Notes: a model not told the origin generated them from the sequence alone. 64,000 nt of DNA from Thelonectria olida (GCA_020736575.1 JAGPYM010000006.1:930001-994000); one strand, 5' to 3'. Positions 12,182-25,300 are shown, counted from the first letter of the stretch. Numbers and translations: made by a program.

Positions 12182-14821
12182 CTAAGCCGTGTCCCGGAAG
12201 ACCCCCATTGGACCCGCGAGCTTGGTGAACATCTCATCCCGCTCTCCCTCGGGCGTACTCAAGATGGTGACTGCGCCTCCAGCACCAATCCGCCACACCT
12301 CTCGCGGCTCGGTCTCGCCTGCGGCTTCGTCCGCTGGCGCCTGCTCGTCGTCCCAGCGGAACATGGTTCGGATTGTGACGCTCCAATCGCCTGCTCCAGT
12401 GACATCCATGTACCCTACGACGCCTGAGTACAGGCTGCGTTCCTGATGACCCTCAATGACTTGGAGAATCTCGCAGCTGCGCTTCTTAGGCGCTCCTGTC
12501 ATGCTTCCTGGTGGAAGGGCAGCTGCGAGGGCATCGAGACCAGTGAATTCGCACCGAGCAGAAAAGCTGTCCCTCCGAGCACCGTTGCTCTTCGCGTCAT
12601 GGTGGCCAGGCAATTGGCCGTTGACAACGGTAATCATCTGAAAGACGGTGGCGTACTCTTCCACCTTCATCAAGTCGGGAACAGTCACGTTGCCCACGCC
12701 ACAGACACCATGCAAGTCATGTCGAACCAAGTCCACAATCATCAGATTCTCCGCCTCCTCCTTGGGGATGTGAAGGATCTTCTCAGCCTGGGCCAGAGTC
12801 GACACCGCTGCTGATTTGCGGACGGTGCCCTTCATCGGCCTCATGGAGCACAACCCGTTGACATCGTATTTCAGGAAGCGCTCAGGAGAACTGCTGAGCA
12901 TGGTTGCACCGCCGAGGCGGATGAAGGATCCAAAGGGTGCCGGCTGGCGTTTGCGTAGGGTTTGGTAGATGGACCAGGGGCTTCCACCCTGGCTTGAGAG
13001 GCTGGCCGGATAGTTGCCGTTGACGGTGCCTTGAGTTGAGCATCGAGGTCTCGTCATTGTTGTCTGGGAAGTGAGGCACAGTTCGTAGGATTCTCCTGCA
13101 GCGATGAAGTCCTGACAAGCGCGAACTTGTTCCTCGTATGTATCAGGGCATGGCGTTCGGATCTTGGCGTGACCTAATCCTCCAGGCAAAATCGATGTCT
13201 TGTCCCCGTTCACATGGCCATTCATATGTCCATTTTCATGCCCGTTGATTCCATTGTAGCCATGATGCAGCCACGCATCGGATGTCAAGACTTTCTCAGT
13301 CATGTCGTCAAGCCACTGATCACCTGCGCTCCGTGGCCGCAGGTGTTGGATATGGGCAACTCCAGCCCGATGATCCAACACAATGCTCTTGGATACCCAG
13401 GCCAAGTGAGCATCTGGCCGATTGTGCCCTCTTTCCTCTGATACCATCTTCGCGTCTAGTCCGTGAATCCCCATCTCATACGTTATGAATCCCATGAAGC
13501 CGCCCTTGAATGCTGAGTTTGTTTCCATTGAGCCAGGAGGATGGCTCCGAGCCTGCCAGAAATCCGAGATGATTTCCCAGATGCTCGTCGCTTCGCCGTC
13601 CAGGTTGATTGTTTCGGTTCGGTCTGTGTTCCCGTCAATCCCTGGGATGCGAATTGTAGCGAAATGGTCCGAAACGTGGAACTCGATGCGCAACGCAGCC
13701 TCCACATCGAGAGCCACGATACTGTGCAGGGCGAGGGGATCTCCGTTCTTGTGACTGGACGCGTCGAGAATGATAGATTCTCCGTTGCCCAAACCTAAAG
13801 CTTCCACAATCTCGAGGACTCCCACTCCATAAGGCAGCGGTATCGTGCGGTGGGTGTACTCGCAGTCTCGCCCAACATCTCTGAGTCCACCACGAGTCCA
13901 CCACGTCGTCTCGGCCCCCCTCTGCCTCGCCTTCAACTTGTGCGCCGCCACAGCTTCCAGGTGGTTCGGAGGCGACAACGTTTGTATGCGCAGCAGGGAA
14001 CCACTCTGGACTTGACGTCCATGAAGCTGGTTCCACCGCAGGGCCTCGCGGAACCAATTCTCCAGCACAGCATGCGCGGCTGGCTCAGTGCACACTGACT
14101 CTGGGTGATACTGCAGCCCCCAAAAAGGCTTTGTGACGTGCCGTACGCCCATGAGAATGCGCTCTCCTCGACCATCTCCCCGCGTCTCCGTCGCCCAAGC
14201 CAGGGGCTGCAACTGTGGCGCTCGCACAGTCGGGGCCCATCGGGTTACAGAGTGCCACTCGTGATAAGAGAGGTCTGGGTCGTCGTCCTGGCCAATATCC
14301 GCGCACAAGCTGTGGTAAAGAGTGGCTTTGAATTCCGGCACACGGTAGAAGATGTCGCCCGGCACATGGTCCCGATGGTCAATGTGCCTCACCATGCCAT
14401 GCAGGCCACGCTGCAATCGGCGAATATCTCCCCCGTGAGCGGCCACGAGGCTCTGGAAGCCGAGGCATATCCCCAAGACGGGAAGCTGAAGCTGCGACGG
14501 AAGCTGCCACAAAAGCCGAAAGGCGCCGACGTCGTGCGGGTTAAGAGGCGATCCAGGGCCGGGGCCGCAGACCACAGCGTCAAACTGCGAGAGGTTATCG
14601 ACGAATTCCGTCTCTGTCCACTGGCCATCGTCGTGGGTTGACAAGTCGATTCTAACGACAAAGACGTCGGCGCCGAGAATCGTCCTCAGCAGCGAGACAA
14701 TGTTATTGGTGAAGGAGTCATATGCGTCGATGAAGAGGATTCTCGTCGGTTGCGATGCCGAAGACGCCGCCGCTTCGTGGTGCGCCGCAGCTTCCGAATC
14801 GGCCCTCGACCCGGCGGCCAT
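12182..14821 (-). CDS. ABZ1: fused para-aminobenzoate (ADC) synthase, PabA-PabB type
   Basis: One uninterrupted exon, 879 residues from the first true ATG at 14821 (the frame is open further up only via TTG). Residues about 27-280 are a class-I glutamine amidotransferase: GICLGFQS with nucleophile Cys119, and a QYHPES His-Glu pair. The C-terminal half is a chorismate-binding synthase: LSSSPERFL, MRPMKGT, DLVRHDL, LPPGSMTGAPK, GYMD. The Lys in MRPMKGT is the residue typical of PABA synthases, where anthranilate synthases have Ala (PIAGT), so I call ADC synthase rather than TrpE. Role: chorismate plus glutamine to 4-amino-4-deoxychorismate in folate synthesis. A linker of about 100 residues contains a His/Asn/Gly-rich stretch (NGHENGHMNGHVNG). 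Confidence 0.95.
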   Translation of the reverse strand: MAAGSRADSEAAAHHEAAASSASQPTRILFIDAYDSFTNNIVSLLRTILGADVFVVRIDLSTHDDGQWTETEFVDNLSQFDAVVCGPGPGSPLNPHDVGAFRLLWQLPSQLQLPVLGICLGFQSLVAAHGGDIRRLQRGLHGMVRHIDHRDHVPGDIFYRVPEFKATLYHSLCADIGQDDDPDLSYHEWHSVTRWAPTVRAPQLQPLAWATETRGDGRGERILMGVRHVTKPFWGLQYHPESVCTEPAAHAVLENWFREALRWNQLHGRQVQSGSLLRIQTLSPPNHLEAVAAHKLKARQRGAETTWWTRGGLRDVGRDCEYTHRTIPLPYGVGVLEIVEALGLGNGESIILDASSHKNGDPLALHSIVALDVEAALRIEFHVSDHFATIRIPGIDGNTDRTETINLDGEATSIWEIISDFWQARSHPPGSMETNSAFKGGFMGFITYEMGIHGLDAKMVSEERGHNRPDAHLAWVSKSIVLDHRAGVAHIQHLRPRSAGDQWLDDMTEKVLTSDAWLHHGYNGINGHENGHMNGHVNGDKTSILPGGLGHAKIRTPCPDTYEEQVRACQDFIAAGESYELCLTSQTTMTRPRCSTQGTVNGNYPASLSSQGGSPWSIYQTLRKRQPAPFGSFIRLGGATMLSSSPERFLKYDVNGLCSMRPMKGTVRKSAAVSTLAQAEKILHIPKEEAENLMIVDLVRHDLHGVCGVGNVTVPDLMKVEEYATVFQMITVVNGQLPGHHDAKSNGARRDSFSARCEFTGLDALAAALPPGSMTGAPKKRSCEILQVIEGHQERSLYSGVVGYMDVTGAGDWSVTIRTMFRWDDEQAPADEAAGETEPREVWRIGAGGAVTILSTPEGERDEMFTKLAGPMGVFRDTA

Positions 14822-15601
14822 CTCTTCAGAGAGATACAAGGGGGGCTGAGGTCTCCAAGATAGTAATTGGGTACTATTCAGGATTTTTTCCGACGAGGTG
14901 AGAGTGAAAGATTAAGAAAACGATAACGGCATCTTGCTCCGGTATTGCCAAAAATCAACTTTTTTTTTTTGCCGCGACAAGCCGCTACTGACTCGAGCCG
15001 ACGGTATCTATGGCCCCTTCAAGTAACCGTAGCCAAACATGTGCCTTTCTAGTAATAAATCTACCACATCATGGAAAGAAATTCTTTGGAGCTGGCTGTG
15101 TGTCTGCTATTTCCCTTCCCATAAGTAACAAGTACCGCGATGTCTATCAACCAGGTGAGGGTACTTGGTGCATGTAAAAGTCTCTTATAGATCACACGTC
15201 CTGTGATCGTCAACGGCTGCATGTCAAAGTGACCTATCGGGTTCTCGACCGTCTATGCCATCGTCCATCTTCGGACAAATCAAGTCTTATTGGCCGTACT
15301 CTCGTGGTGGTGTGTGAACAGTCCTCGTGCTCAGAACTGAGCAATGCCTGTGAGGCATGGTTGATCGTGACTCTCAAGGGATGGAATACAAAGTTATGCC
15401 TTCATCCTATAGCACTTACTCAGGCGGGCTCTCACTCGCTATTATCATATTTCAATTACTACGGTTGGTATACGTACATACGTACATTCTATTCATTATC
15501 TGCGTTTCAACATCTACCAACTTACTCCGGCACACAAGCACCAACATCTCTTCATCCTCTCCGTCCAGAGCTCTATCTCATAAAGCTCGCTCTCCCTTCG
15601 C
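14822..15601. other. intergenic, PABA synthase promoter
   Basis: About 780 bp between tandem - strand genes. It holds a T11 run near 14960, within 150 bp upstream of the ABZ1 start. No gene seen. Confidence 0.6.
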
Positions 15602-18600
15602 TTAATCACGGTCTCGTACACTCAGCATACACGGCTGTCTCGCGTGCCACATGCGCCTCTGCTTAACTCCTAGTGCCGCATCCATCATTGTCTGCGTCTC
15701 CGATCGTGGACGTCCCTGGGGAGGCTTCTCTGCCCGCACCTGGTCTTCCCACACGTACACCTCCTCGACCGACGCTGCAATCTCAAACTCGCCCCGGCAA
15801 AGTGCTGTCATGCCGATATCCACCTCAACGCTTCTGTGGCCCTCGAGCTCAGGTATGAGCTGTTGCAGCGTGCCGTTCCACGCAAACTTGCGTGTAAACT
15901 CAAGCGCCACATTCGCCGGTCGGTGGCATAGGGCGGGCATGACCCTGACCATCGGTACTATCGGCTTCGACGTCCGATTTACCACACGAACCTTGAGCTT
16001 CATGAACTCGTCCACGTAGGCCACATTGCCCCCGGAGTCGTTGCCATCAAGGCTCTGTACAGAGACATCAATTCCGACTTCATCCACCTTGATCGCCTCA
16101 ATCATGCGTGAAGTAAGCCGGATGTTTCGAAGATCAATAGTGCCGCTCCGCTTTGGCACCGATGTCGTCCGCCATGTGGCCTTGAGACAGTCAAGGATTC
16201 TCTCCCTATACCAGAATGCTTCTCGGTTTGCCCGCTCCATCTCTGGCGAAATTTTGCTGGTGCTAACCACAAACTGGCGGTTCCGCGAAGGGTTGAGCGT
16301 CGGAATTGTGGCATGGGGGTCCTCGAGGTATACCCTCTTCACGGGCAAAACAAGGCGCGTTGTGTTTCCAGGGAGGATACTGCCTTCTACATTGACACCA
16401 TCCTCGCCCTCGAGGTGAATAGCCATCTGGCTCGGCCAAGCATTCCGCAGGTCTATGGAAAGGAGGCAGTAATCATTTGGCTTCGCAGCAACTGTGCTTC
16501 CCAGTCGGTCCCAGATGGGCTGTGGGATCTCTTCATGTACCGGCAGAGCATCGATTCTCGCCATCTCAATACTGGCGTTGACCGTCACCATCAGATCCAC
16601 AGATACTTGGCGAGTGTAGAACTGTTCAGTGATCTCATCATGAGGACACCCAAGATGAGTGTAGTCAACCTGGATCATTGCAGATGTCAGGCCAGGCTTG
16701 CCAAGAATCTCGAAGTCGAATGTGGCTTCTCCACCCGGGGCGATATGGCGGCCTTGGTTGGCTCTTGGGAGTCTTAGAGCTTGTTTCTTCATTAAGATTA
16801 GTTCATACTCATACAGCTCTGCTGGTGTTGCATCGCGGCTATTGATGGCAGTTTGCAGCGGTTCTTGGGTCGAGTCTTTGAACGAGAATAGCACAAAATC
16901 CACCGGTGTCGTGGACAGATTTTGCAGTGTCACCGAGAAGATCTGTCGCTCTCCTTCCAGGATCATAATTGACGATTGTGCAAGACTCGTTGACTTGACC
17001 ACGACAAGAGGCTGCTCTTGAATCACTTTGAGACTGAGAGGTTCAGTTTCTAGAGCGCGAGCGAGCGGCTTGACTGTGGTGACGCTCTCCTCTAGACCAA
17101 CAACACCCTTGGCCTTGACTTTATCGTCACGAACAGGTGTCCAGGGAGCCGAGAAGATGGGGAACCGTCTCTCACGGCATCCTCGAACTTTCACCACTGC
17201 TCCGGTGACTCTGACATCTCCCGCCTCTTTGGGTCGCCCCCGTAGCCTCAAAACCTGGGTTCGGTAAGGCCCAATAACCGTAGTATCGGGAATCGGCTCA
17301 AACTCGACGCCTTCCGTAGCAAGTTGAATCTTCTCAATGTCAACCTCAATGTCGTAAGGATTCTGGAGAGTGATTTTGAATGTTGCAATCTCGCCAGCCA
17401 CAAGATTCTGGTTGACATTTTCATCGACCTTCTTGAGAAAGGGGTTATAAATGAACGGGTCAACGTCTTGCGATGCGCGACTGGCAGTCGCACCAGGAAG
17501 GACACTTTTGGCATGTGGTACAGGGGTACGCGTGCTTGGAAGGGGTTCAAGCTTGATGTTACGGACAAGGAACTCGTCCCAATACTCTGCTGAAAGAGAA
17601 AGGCCAAGCTTATGTGCCAAGTTGGCGGTTCTTGATATGTTTGTCGCTAGGCGCACTTGCTCTTCTTTATGGATCATCGGCGATGCGTCCTCTCTTCGCG
17701 GGCCGGGGGCTACCCCTGAGCCTGCAGTACGCAGCAGATCGCTTGAGTGTCTGAGGACTCCGTTAAAGTCCGGCAGGGCCTCGCAAAAGTTGATACAGGC
17801 ACGGAGAATGTTGAGTTTGATATCACGGAAACCAAAGAATCTGGCTGACGAGTGACCATGTATCCTAGCAATGACCGCTTCATCAGAGTCATCAATGGTC
17901 TCGGGCGCTTTGGAAGTTGCTTTCCTGGCCATGTCGAAATCGACGATGCCGTATGACCGACAGAGAAGGCCAAGGAGAGCTTCTATGCCCTGCTCAACAT
18001 CTCCTTCGCCCAAGTCAAGCGCAATCGTGCTAATGTTTGTGCCTGCCCCTGGTGCCAGAGCCACCAGCCCCGCGGCGGGGTGAATGCCCATGTCAGCAGC
18101 TCCCCGAGTTCGAGCCTCGACAAGCCCACCAATGAGAACAGATATGAGCTCTCGTATCACCATAGCCTTCTTTCGATGGAGGCCGAGAGGCCCCAAGACA
18201 GTGGCGATGCCACTCAACAAAGAGGCTCGGTCCACAGGAGTCAGAAGTTCCGAGGCGGTTGACGGAAATGCCTTGAACAGCATCGCCACAATTTGCGACC
18301 TTGTCGGAGTCACCAAATATCGAGGGCACCCGCCCGGCTTCAGATCGGGGACCGATCCATGAACCATAATGTCCAGGGAACGCTTACCAAGCTCACCGCC
18401 GCCATGATGGATAGCTGCGAGGATTTTGGCAAAACGGATATTAGTTTGAGCCAGGGGTAGAGGCGGTAGGCTCTCGGCGGATATCCTCGAGTACAAGCCC
18501 ACAATACGATCCATGAGATCTGGCAGGATCCCTTGCAGATGCCTGAGATACTTGGGTTGGCTAGAACCGTTTTCCAGATCGGATTTGGAGGCAATGCTTG

Positions 18601-19937
18601 ATGGTCTGTCCTGGGGGCCGAAACAAACAGCTGGGATTGTAAACTCCACGGCAGCCCAGCCCAACAGTAGGAGGTTTATCAATATAAGCTCCAGGGCCTT
18701 TCCATGCCACACGTGGTCATTCAGGGATCGCGCTACAGTCGCGCCCTCCTGAAGCTCTTTGAGGGAATCGCTCCACCGTCCAGCTTGCAAATACATGGAA
18801 CCAATGAGAATGGCCACGCGACCCTTTCCTTTGATCCTATATCGTTCGTTTGCACCTCCGGGGCCGAATCCTTGTACCGAGACCCTATCGCGACTTGCAT
18901 CGCGAGTTGTCTCTGAGGTGTCTGATCGAGAAAGCGTCTGGTCAGGGGTCGAAGTGCCACTCTCCGGGCTCTGGATAACATCGGAGTTTACTGGTGGATT
19001 TGAGAGACCGCTTTTCGCAGGCGTTGATGGCCGCCCAGGTGTCGAATTACTAGATCCGAATGGGGGTCGACTAGAGGTTGGTGGCATCGACATGCGCGCT
19101 TGGTGCTTGTCCATGATACCGCTAGCCGAGTTTGACCGGTGTTGAGAGTGAGAAAACTGCGAGTTCCTCCGCGATATCCCGTTGATTTCTCCGCTCCAGG
19201 ATGTGTTGTTCCTTCGGTTTGCACCCCAAAAATGACCAGGAGACTCGATCGTGGTCATCGCCTCGAATGACTTCGCCAGGGTCGTCATCTCAGCAAGGAG
19301 CAGGGAGGACGTATCGCGCATAACAGTCTTCAGAGTTGTTTGATTGCAATCTTCGATCGGGGGGATTTGGATGAGGCCCTCTGGCATGGGAATATCGGTG
19401 TCTGGGGGAGCCACGTAGTCAAATATCAAGACCTGATGTGTCAACGCTTTAGGCCACTCATCGCGCAAGGCCTCAAGCTCCTGGTACAGAGCCCGTATGT
19501 TCTTGTCGACGGTGGTCGGGCCGGTTCCATTTGCCGAGTGTCGTTTGCTAAATGTTACTTCGTTCAGTTCGGACCCGTCCGCGAGCGCAATGACGGCGAG
19601 GGGTTCTCGGTATAAGTCGAAGGGGGAGAGGGCGAGGTGAGACCCGGGAGGGTTGTAGGTTACGAGATCATAGATGATGGCACCATCGGGAAACGCCAGC
19701 GGCGAGAACATATCTATGCAGTGTCATTGTCAACTTCAGGCCTCCTCCTCGTCCATAGCGGGAGAGCTTACTCCTGTTGGGCCGACCATCGGGGTCGATG
19801 TCTCGGAGATGGACGACATTCTCGTGTTGTAATCGCTCAAGAAACGAGGAAAATCGTTGTGTCTTGATCTGGCCCAGCGGCAGCACAAGCACCTTCACCC
19901 TTGCGGGAGCAACGGGGAGCAAAGGATCCAAGCTCAT
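15602..19937 (-). CDS. TRS120: TRAPPII subunit Trs120 (TRAPPC9 / HypA)
   Basis: Exon 19937-19772 (MSLDPLLPVAPARVKVLVLPLG, the conserved N-terminus) joins exon 19713-15602 through a 58-nt GTAAGC..TAG intron. The join recreates RPNRN-MFSPLAFPDG and gives 1425 residues, close to known Trs120 proteins. The first about 450 residues are the helical solenoid-like part, with a Ser-rich insertion around 180-290. The C-terminal half reads as repeated beta-sandwich-like segments ending in basic residues. Family role: defines the TRAPPII complex, the exchange factor for Ypt31/32 (RabE/Rab11) at the late Golgi, needed for polar growth. Choosing only the second exon would lose 56 residues. Confidence 0.95.
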
Positions 19938-21107
19938 TCTACCATCTGGCGATGCTCAACATGGTCTGCGACGTCGGTGTAGTTTGGATCGGAGCTCGCC
20001 CTTAGAGATTCCGGCTGGAGTGCGCCTGGCTGTCGGTATATGGAGCTTCCACGGTGAGGCTACAATCGCATGCTTATAGGAAACTCAATTCGTCGAGGCG
20101 CTGTCGTCAAGCTCGTGCGGTTTGTGATGTCTGGCCTTTGGGTCTCGGTCGTCGGTACACCTATCGCATACGGTTAGGAGCTCTAGTCTCAAGGTACCCT
20201 GGCTGCGAGTGGACGATTTGGTCAACGGCGCTGTTGGTGGTGGAGTCAGCCCAGCGCCGGAGCCACCTTTTTGCGAGCCGAGAACACTCAAGCCAGCGAA
20301 CATAGCTGTGGGGGTTATAGCTCAGGGGCACGAGGAGACCAATGGAGAGCACGAGATCAGATCGAAATCTAGGTAGTCATTGGGTGACAATGGAAATTGT
20401 CCAGAAAGTTCTAGCTAAATGAGTTGTCTACTGAACCAAACACTTTTGGACGGTTTTCCCCATTAGAATCCCTCTTGTTTCAGCTATATGACTATGAAGG
20501 CGAAATGAGAATTTGAGTAGCCAGCTTCCCTGGGTCATTTCTATTTTAATAAGGGGGCATGATTATCAGGAGGGACGCCCAGTCGAAGGATATTTCTGAT
20601 GTGGAGATGCCCACTCAGAATGTAAGGTAGAGCTCGCTCTCATATCCTCTCTAGATTCTTGCCCGGTCGCTTACCCTGGACTCATTGAATCTGAACTCAG
20701 AAACTAAGTACAAAGTAGTTAAGCATACCCCTTTCCGATGGAAGTTACATTACAGCGTAGAGACAACTTTCAACTCAATTAGTTCTTCATCAACGCGGCC
20801 GTCTCGTCCTAGGGTATCCAAAACTTGATTCAACTCACTCGTCGCCACCGTAGGATCAACCACTCTACCTTTGGGCCATGGCAGTCTGATCAAGCTTGTG
20901 TCTACATCTCAGCAAGACGACTACTCAAAACGAAGGTTCTCGACTAAATCCCACATAAAACAAAACACCAGACGAATATCCCATCTCAACTACAAGACTC
21001 TGTGGTCCGCCCTTAAAAGTACACCTTTTCTTTCCTCGTACATGTCATCGTCGACTTCGTCGTGGAAAATCGTGATATTGTATGTGCGTTAGAACGTGAT
21101 TATATGA
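19938..21107. other. intergenic
   Basis: 1.17 kb between TRS120 and the SDR-like gene, both on the - strand. It is AT-richer from 20380 on. I found no gene, tRNA or repeat that can be supported. Confidence 0.55.
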
Positions 21108-22362
21108 TCAGCCAGTTGACGAAGGCGGGCCCATTGGACTTGCCTCCGGGGGCATGCCATCGCGGGCTTCAGCCTGTAACTCGCTGTCGAAGATATCCAC
21201 AGATAGGCTTGCTTCCACAAAGTCTTCAAGTTCTTCGGTCACCGTCTTCAGCTTCTCTTTAACAGCAAGAGCCCCTTCATGACCGACAATGTGTCTTGCA
21301 GGAGGGTTTTCATGACCACCAATTGCCATCAATGCATGGACTGTTTCCATAACAAGCTGATCAAGAGCTGAAGGGGGTAGCTTTGGATATCTATCCACAA
21401 TATCTCCTGATATTGCATCTGGTTCCAGGGCTGCACTGCCTGGTGACAGTGGCGTCGTGCCGATGGATTCGGGCGTCGAGGGAATAGGAAGCTGGGTATC
21501 GGGATGATAGTTGAGAACATTTGAGAGCATCTCACGTACACTGGGTACTGACTCGGGGTTTGAATCATAGGCGGGCATCTGAGGTGCGAATATGAGGCGG
21601 TTGGTGAGGGATTGGATCTCTTTGTTCGGCTGGACAATGGTGACTCTAATATTGAAAGGGGCAATTTCATAGGCAAGGGAGTCGCAGAAGCCCTCCAGTG
21701 CCCAGGTGGCCGCAGTGTACATGGACATGCCAGGGGTACCGATATGGCCACCTGTACTAGTGAGAACAATGATATGGCCGGTATGTTGTGATCGGAGGTG
21801 AGGCAGCGCAGCCTTGATGAAATTGACTTGGGAGAAGAAGATGGTCTCGAACTGATCGCGAATGAGGTTCTGAGTGAAGGGAGTTGTTGACAATTCCTCT
21901 ACCATGCCAATTACAGCTGTTCGCATGCGCCATGCAGTCAGTATTATCCTGCCAATATCATGGGATTTCTCGCCCAGGGTTGGCGAGGGTCAACGGCGAC
22001 GCACCCTCAGATTTGCAACATAGCAAGATGTCGATACGACCAAAGATTTGAATTGCTTCAGCAACGGCTGCACCGCAGCTACCCATGTTGGTGCCATCGC
22101 AGCGTATTCCGCGAATGCGTTCTTTCCAGCCCTCGCGGTCTTTACGCTTGCTTTTGCATTCGTTGATGAGCTCCTTGAACTCGGCGCTTCGGTCAGGGTG
22201 ATCGATCTCGTGAGCCGGCAAGCAGGCTACAACGCAATCTCCGTGGTCCAAGAGCGAGCGAATGAGGCGAACAGCAAGAGGTGAGAGTGCGGACGTGAGA
22301 AGCCATGTGCGCGGTGAGTTGTGAGTGGCTACGGATTGAGCATTGTCAGCCTGTTCAGACAT
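21108..22362 (-). CDS. degenerate short-chain dehydrogenase/reductase-fold protein
   Basis: Exons 22362-22005 and 21916-21108, with an 88-nt GTGCGT..CAG intron, give 388 residues. The overall SDR order is clear: an N-terminal beta-alpha unit, FGRIDILL, FFSQVNFIKAALPHLR, HIIVLTSTGGHIGTPG, MYTAATWALEGFCDSLAYEIAPFNIRVTIVQP. The functional motifs are altered. The TGxxxGxG loop reads TSALSPLAV, NNAG reads CCKS, and YxxxK reads YTAAT (Lys to Thr). The protein therefore probably cannot bind NAD(P) normally or catalyse. The about 120-residue C-terminal extension is Pro/Ser/Glu-rich and unlike classical SDRs. The first ATG was used. Role unknown; scaffold or sensor is speculation. Confidence 0.8.
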
Positions 22363-25300
22363 TGCGACAATATGACATGATTGGTATGGTTTTATTGCGG
22401 TTTGCGTGAACCCTTCCACTTCGGCGTTTTTTGTCAAGGAACTCCAGGCGCGAGGGAGAAAGGAGTATAATCGGGTGCGCGAGACGAAGTGTCGTGAGCT
22501 GACGAGGAAGGGGGTCGATGAAGAAGGAAGCGGTGATTGCGGATGTTGGCGGAGGCGCCGTCGTCAGAGTGGAGGGCCGAGTTGCAATCGGAATTACATC
22601 ATTCGCGGCAATCCAATTTAGCAAAAATTGGGGCGGCGCCTCTGGAGAGGGTGCGGGAGGGGCCTAATTCGGAAACCGCAACTGCACAAAAGGGTTGGTC
22701 GTTGGAAGCGCTTGGAAGGCGCGACGAGCTTGGTCACCAGGAAGAAAAGCTTTTGGAAGGAGCAGAGGAGGGGTTGCGGAGGGTGGAGGGTTTGGTCGGA
22801 AAGGTTGGAGCGGAAAGAGAGAAGGAGGGGTTGACCTACGGAAGGAGGGGCTCGGCGTTGGTTGGGCCTGACGCGGGGCGCGAGCGCCAGCTTCGTTGGT
22901 GCCGCGATTCGACCGCTCGACTAACGGCGGCATTGCGGGCAAGTTCCGTCTTGAACTGAGCAACGGAAATCGATTTGTAGAACTCAATGGACAAGTATTA
23001 TGGCCTTTGAATACAAAGACAAAGTAGCATGCACAGAGCTCCAATGCCTGAATTGTTGCCCGAATCTCAGAACACCAGTCTGGTAGGTAATTTCAGCAGA
23101 TGATGAAGCCCCTAGCACTATGGAACAGGGGCTCAGGAACGGAGGTGTATATTGGGGGTGTGTACGACAGGGCGCCCCATTCACTGAGAAAAAAAAAAAA
23201 CTCCGAAGTCTGTAGGATGCAGATCTGCCTTGGTGGGCTATTCAATCAACAAAATCGTTGCAGACGAGAAAGGTAAAGATGTAATAATGTCATGGAGACA
23301 GACAGGGGCATGTCGGTCCGCCTAGTGAAAGCCGTTACCAGGTGCCTGGAACGGGAGAAGAGGGTGGACAGCGATGAAGCGTGCGTCAAGACTAGAGCGA
23401 GGTGTGGCTTTGACCAGTTCTTGTCTTGTTGGTTGGTTGGTCGCAAGATCGTGATACGCTTGGGTGACTGCGAGTGTATTAAGTGACGACTTGCAGTCGC
23501 CTAGGGATGTCCAAGTGAAGGAAGGATTGAAATAGAGGCTGGCGTGCTCACAAGGAAAGGTTGAAAGAGAGAAGAAGACTGCGGGAACAAGGAAGAGAGA
23601 GACGAGCTGGAGCTCGAGTGCCGACCAAGGTTCCGGGGGCCTTTTAATGGTTGAGCAGTAGGATCACCTTCCCCTGGCCGGACCAGCCAAACTGTCCACT
23701 TTGCTACACCAAGAAGCAAAAAGTGAACATGCAAGTGGGTAGCATGTACGTAGCTTAAGTCCGATGCGGATAATGCGCCTCTTCTTATGGATGGCTTACG
23801 AAGACAGAATTGAGTACGGCGAGGGTGAGGTCGCGGCTTCAGCAAGTCGAACGATGGAGGGTCAGGAGGGGAAAGCACGGCCGGTGAGGGAGAAATAGAG
23901 GAGGAGAAAAGAGGAAACTTTGAGGATATACAGGGGACCTAGTAACTGGGCTGGGCTGCACAAGGACCGAAAGGGACCAGACCCGTTGCCGTGTGTGGTC
24001 CATGGACAATTGCTGGTTGACCAGTTGCATCGAGGATCTGGGTCCTGGATCCATGCCATGTCACACAGGAAGATAACATTCGCACAGTTATCCCTTTGTG
24101 CCTTGATCAGGGAGAAATCCAGCGTAGTGCCATAACTAGAGCAAGTTGCGGTGCTTGCTTGCCTTAGACCTTTTGGACCATCGGCGGTACCTCCGACATC
24201 CCCGCACGAAGCCATCCTCATGTGGTGAAGCCATATCAACTCTCATGGCTTAAAATTGAGATGGCATATTGAGCAAACTAATTATAGGAGCTCTTTAGAG
24301 CTATGTTGATTTTTCGCACGGCCATCTGCGGGATGATGGGCACAACAACGCGTTGTGCATTCACCCCTTTGAGAGTACGAACTCACCACGAAACGGTTTG
24401 ATAGGGAGTAAAAATCGGGACCCATGGTGGGCCTGGCGTTGCGGACGAGCAGGGCCAGAGCCTAGCTCGTGTGAGGTGAGAGCCAAGGGGTGAGCCTTTG
24501 TGTGTGTGGCTTGCATGGATGGGGTTATGCCTATTGGGATGCCACTCACAAGTCGGAGGTTACGCAACAGGGCGACTGACGACACCATCACGTAATTATA
24601 CATCAAAGGATGAATAGAAATGGGGTCATAGCGACAGCCGAGCTCAAAGTGAAAGGGTCCAGACTACGAGTCAAGCCTAGGGGTCCTGATGACGGACATC
24701 ACACAACCTGGTCACCTGCAATCCTGGTTAGTCCGGGTCCCCGAGGCGGTCGTCTCGACACTTCATCTCATCTATGGCCGTAAACTTTCAGGACTACGAA
24801 TAGACAATAGTAAACCGGCAAGAAGGAAGAGATCTGATGGAGAAGGATAGGCTTTGTGAGTAACGTGCTGCCGTCCCGTGCGATTTGATGTTCCCGAATA
24901 CCCGAGACGGACGATGTGACGAATGAAACGCCAAGGAACGTTGCATCGTGGGCCCGACAACCCTGTGCACATCACTTTGATATTGCTGAGAGAGCTGGTG
25001 ATCGCACTCGGACTCCGTTTTCAATCGTCTGACCAGGCTGGCTGAAGGTCCCCGAGATGGGGTGAGCCAAATCGAACAGCAGCAAATCAATAGATTCAAT
25101 TTGATTATGTTACCATGAATTGGCCGAAATAGGTAAACGAGCATAGATGGGGCGAAACCCACTTAGCTTTCGCATTCTGAGAAACTACTGCACCAGCTCA
25201 GTTGAAGAAGCAAGGAGGTGAGTTTTTTTTTTCCTTCCTCAATACGGTCATCCATCACACGGCGCCGGTCTGACCCGTTCAACGATGCAGGTGACAACGC

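Noticed and set aside
13850..14641. + strand frames opposite the PABA synthase gene
   Set aside because: Shadows of a long, well-supported coding exon.
12182..14839. N-terminal extension of PABA synthase to 14839
   Set aside because: The upstream start would be TTG. The first ATG, at 14821, is sufficient and the conserved domain begins later.
20305..20380. Stretch resembling a tRNA box A (TTATAGCTCAGGGGCA)
   Set aside because: No matching acceptor stem or T arm can be folded around it.
22537..22959. + strand frame of 140 codons
   Set aside because: Purine-rich composition and no recognisable motif.
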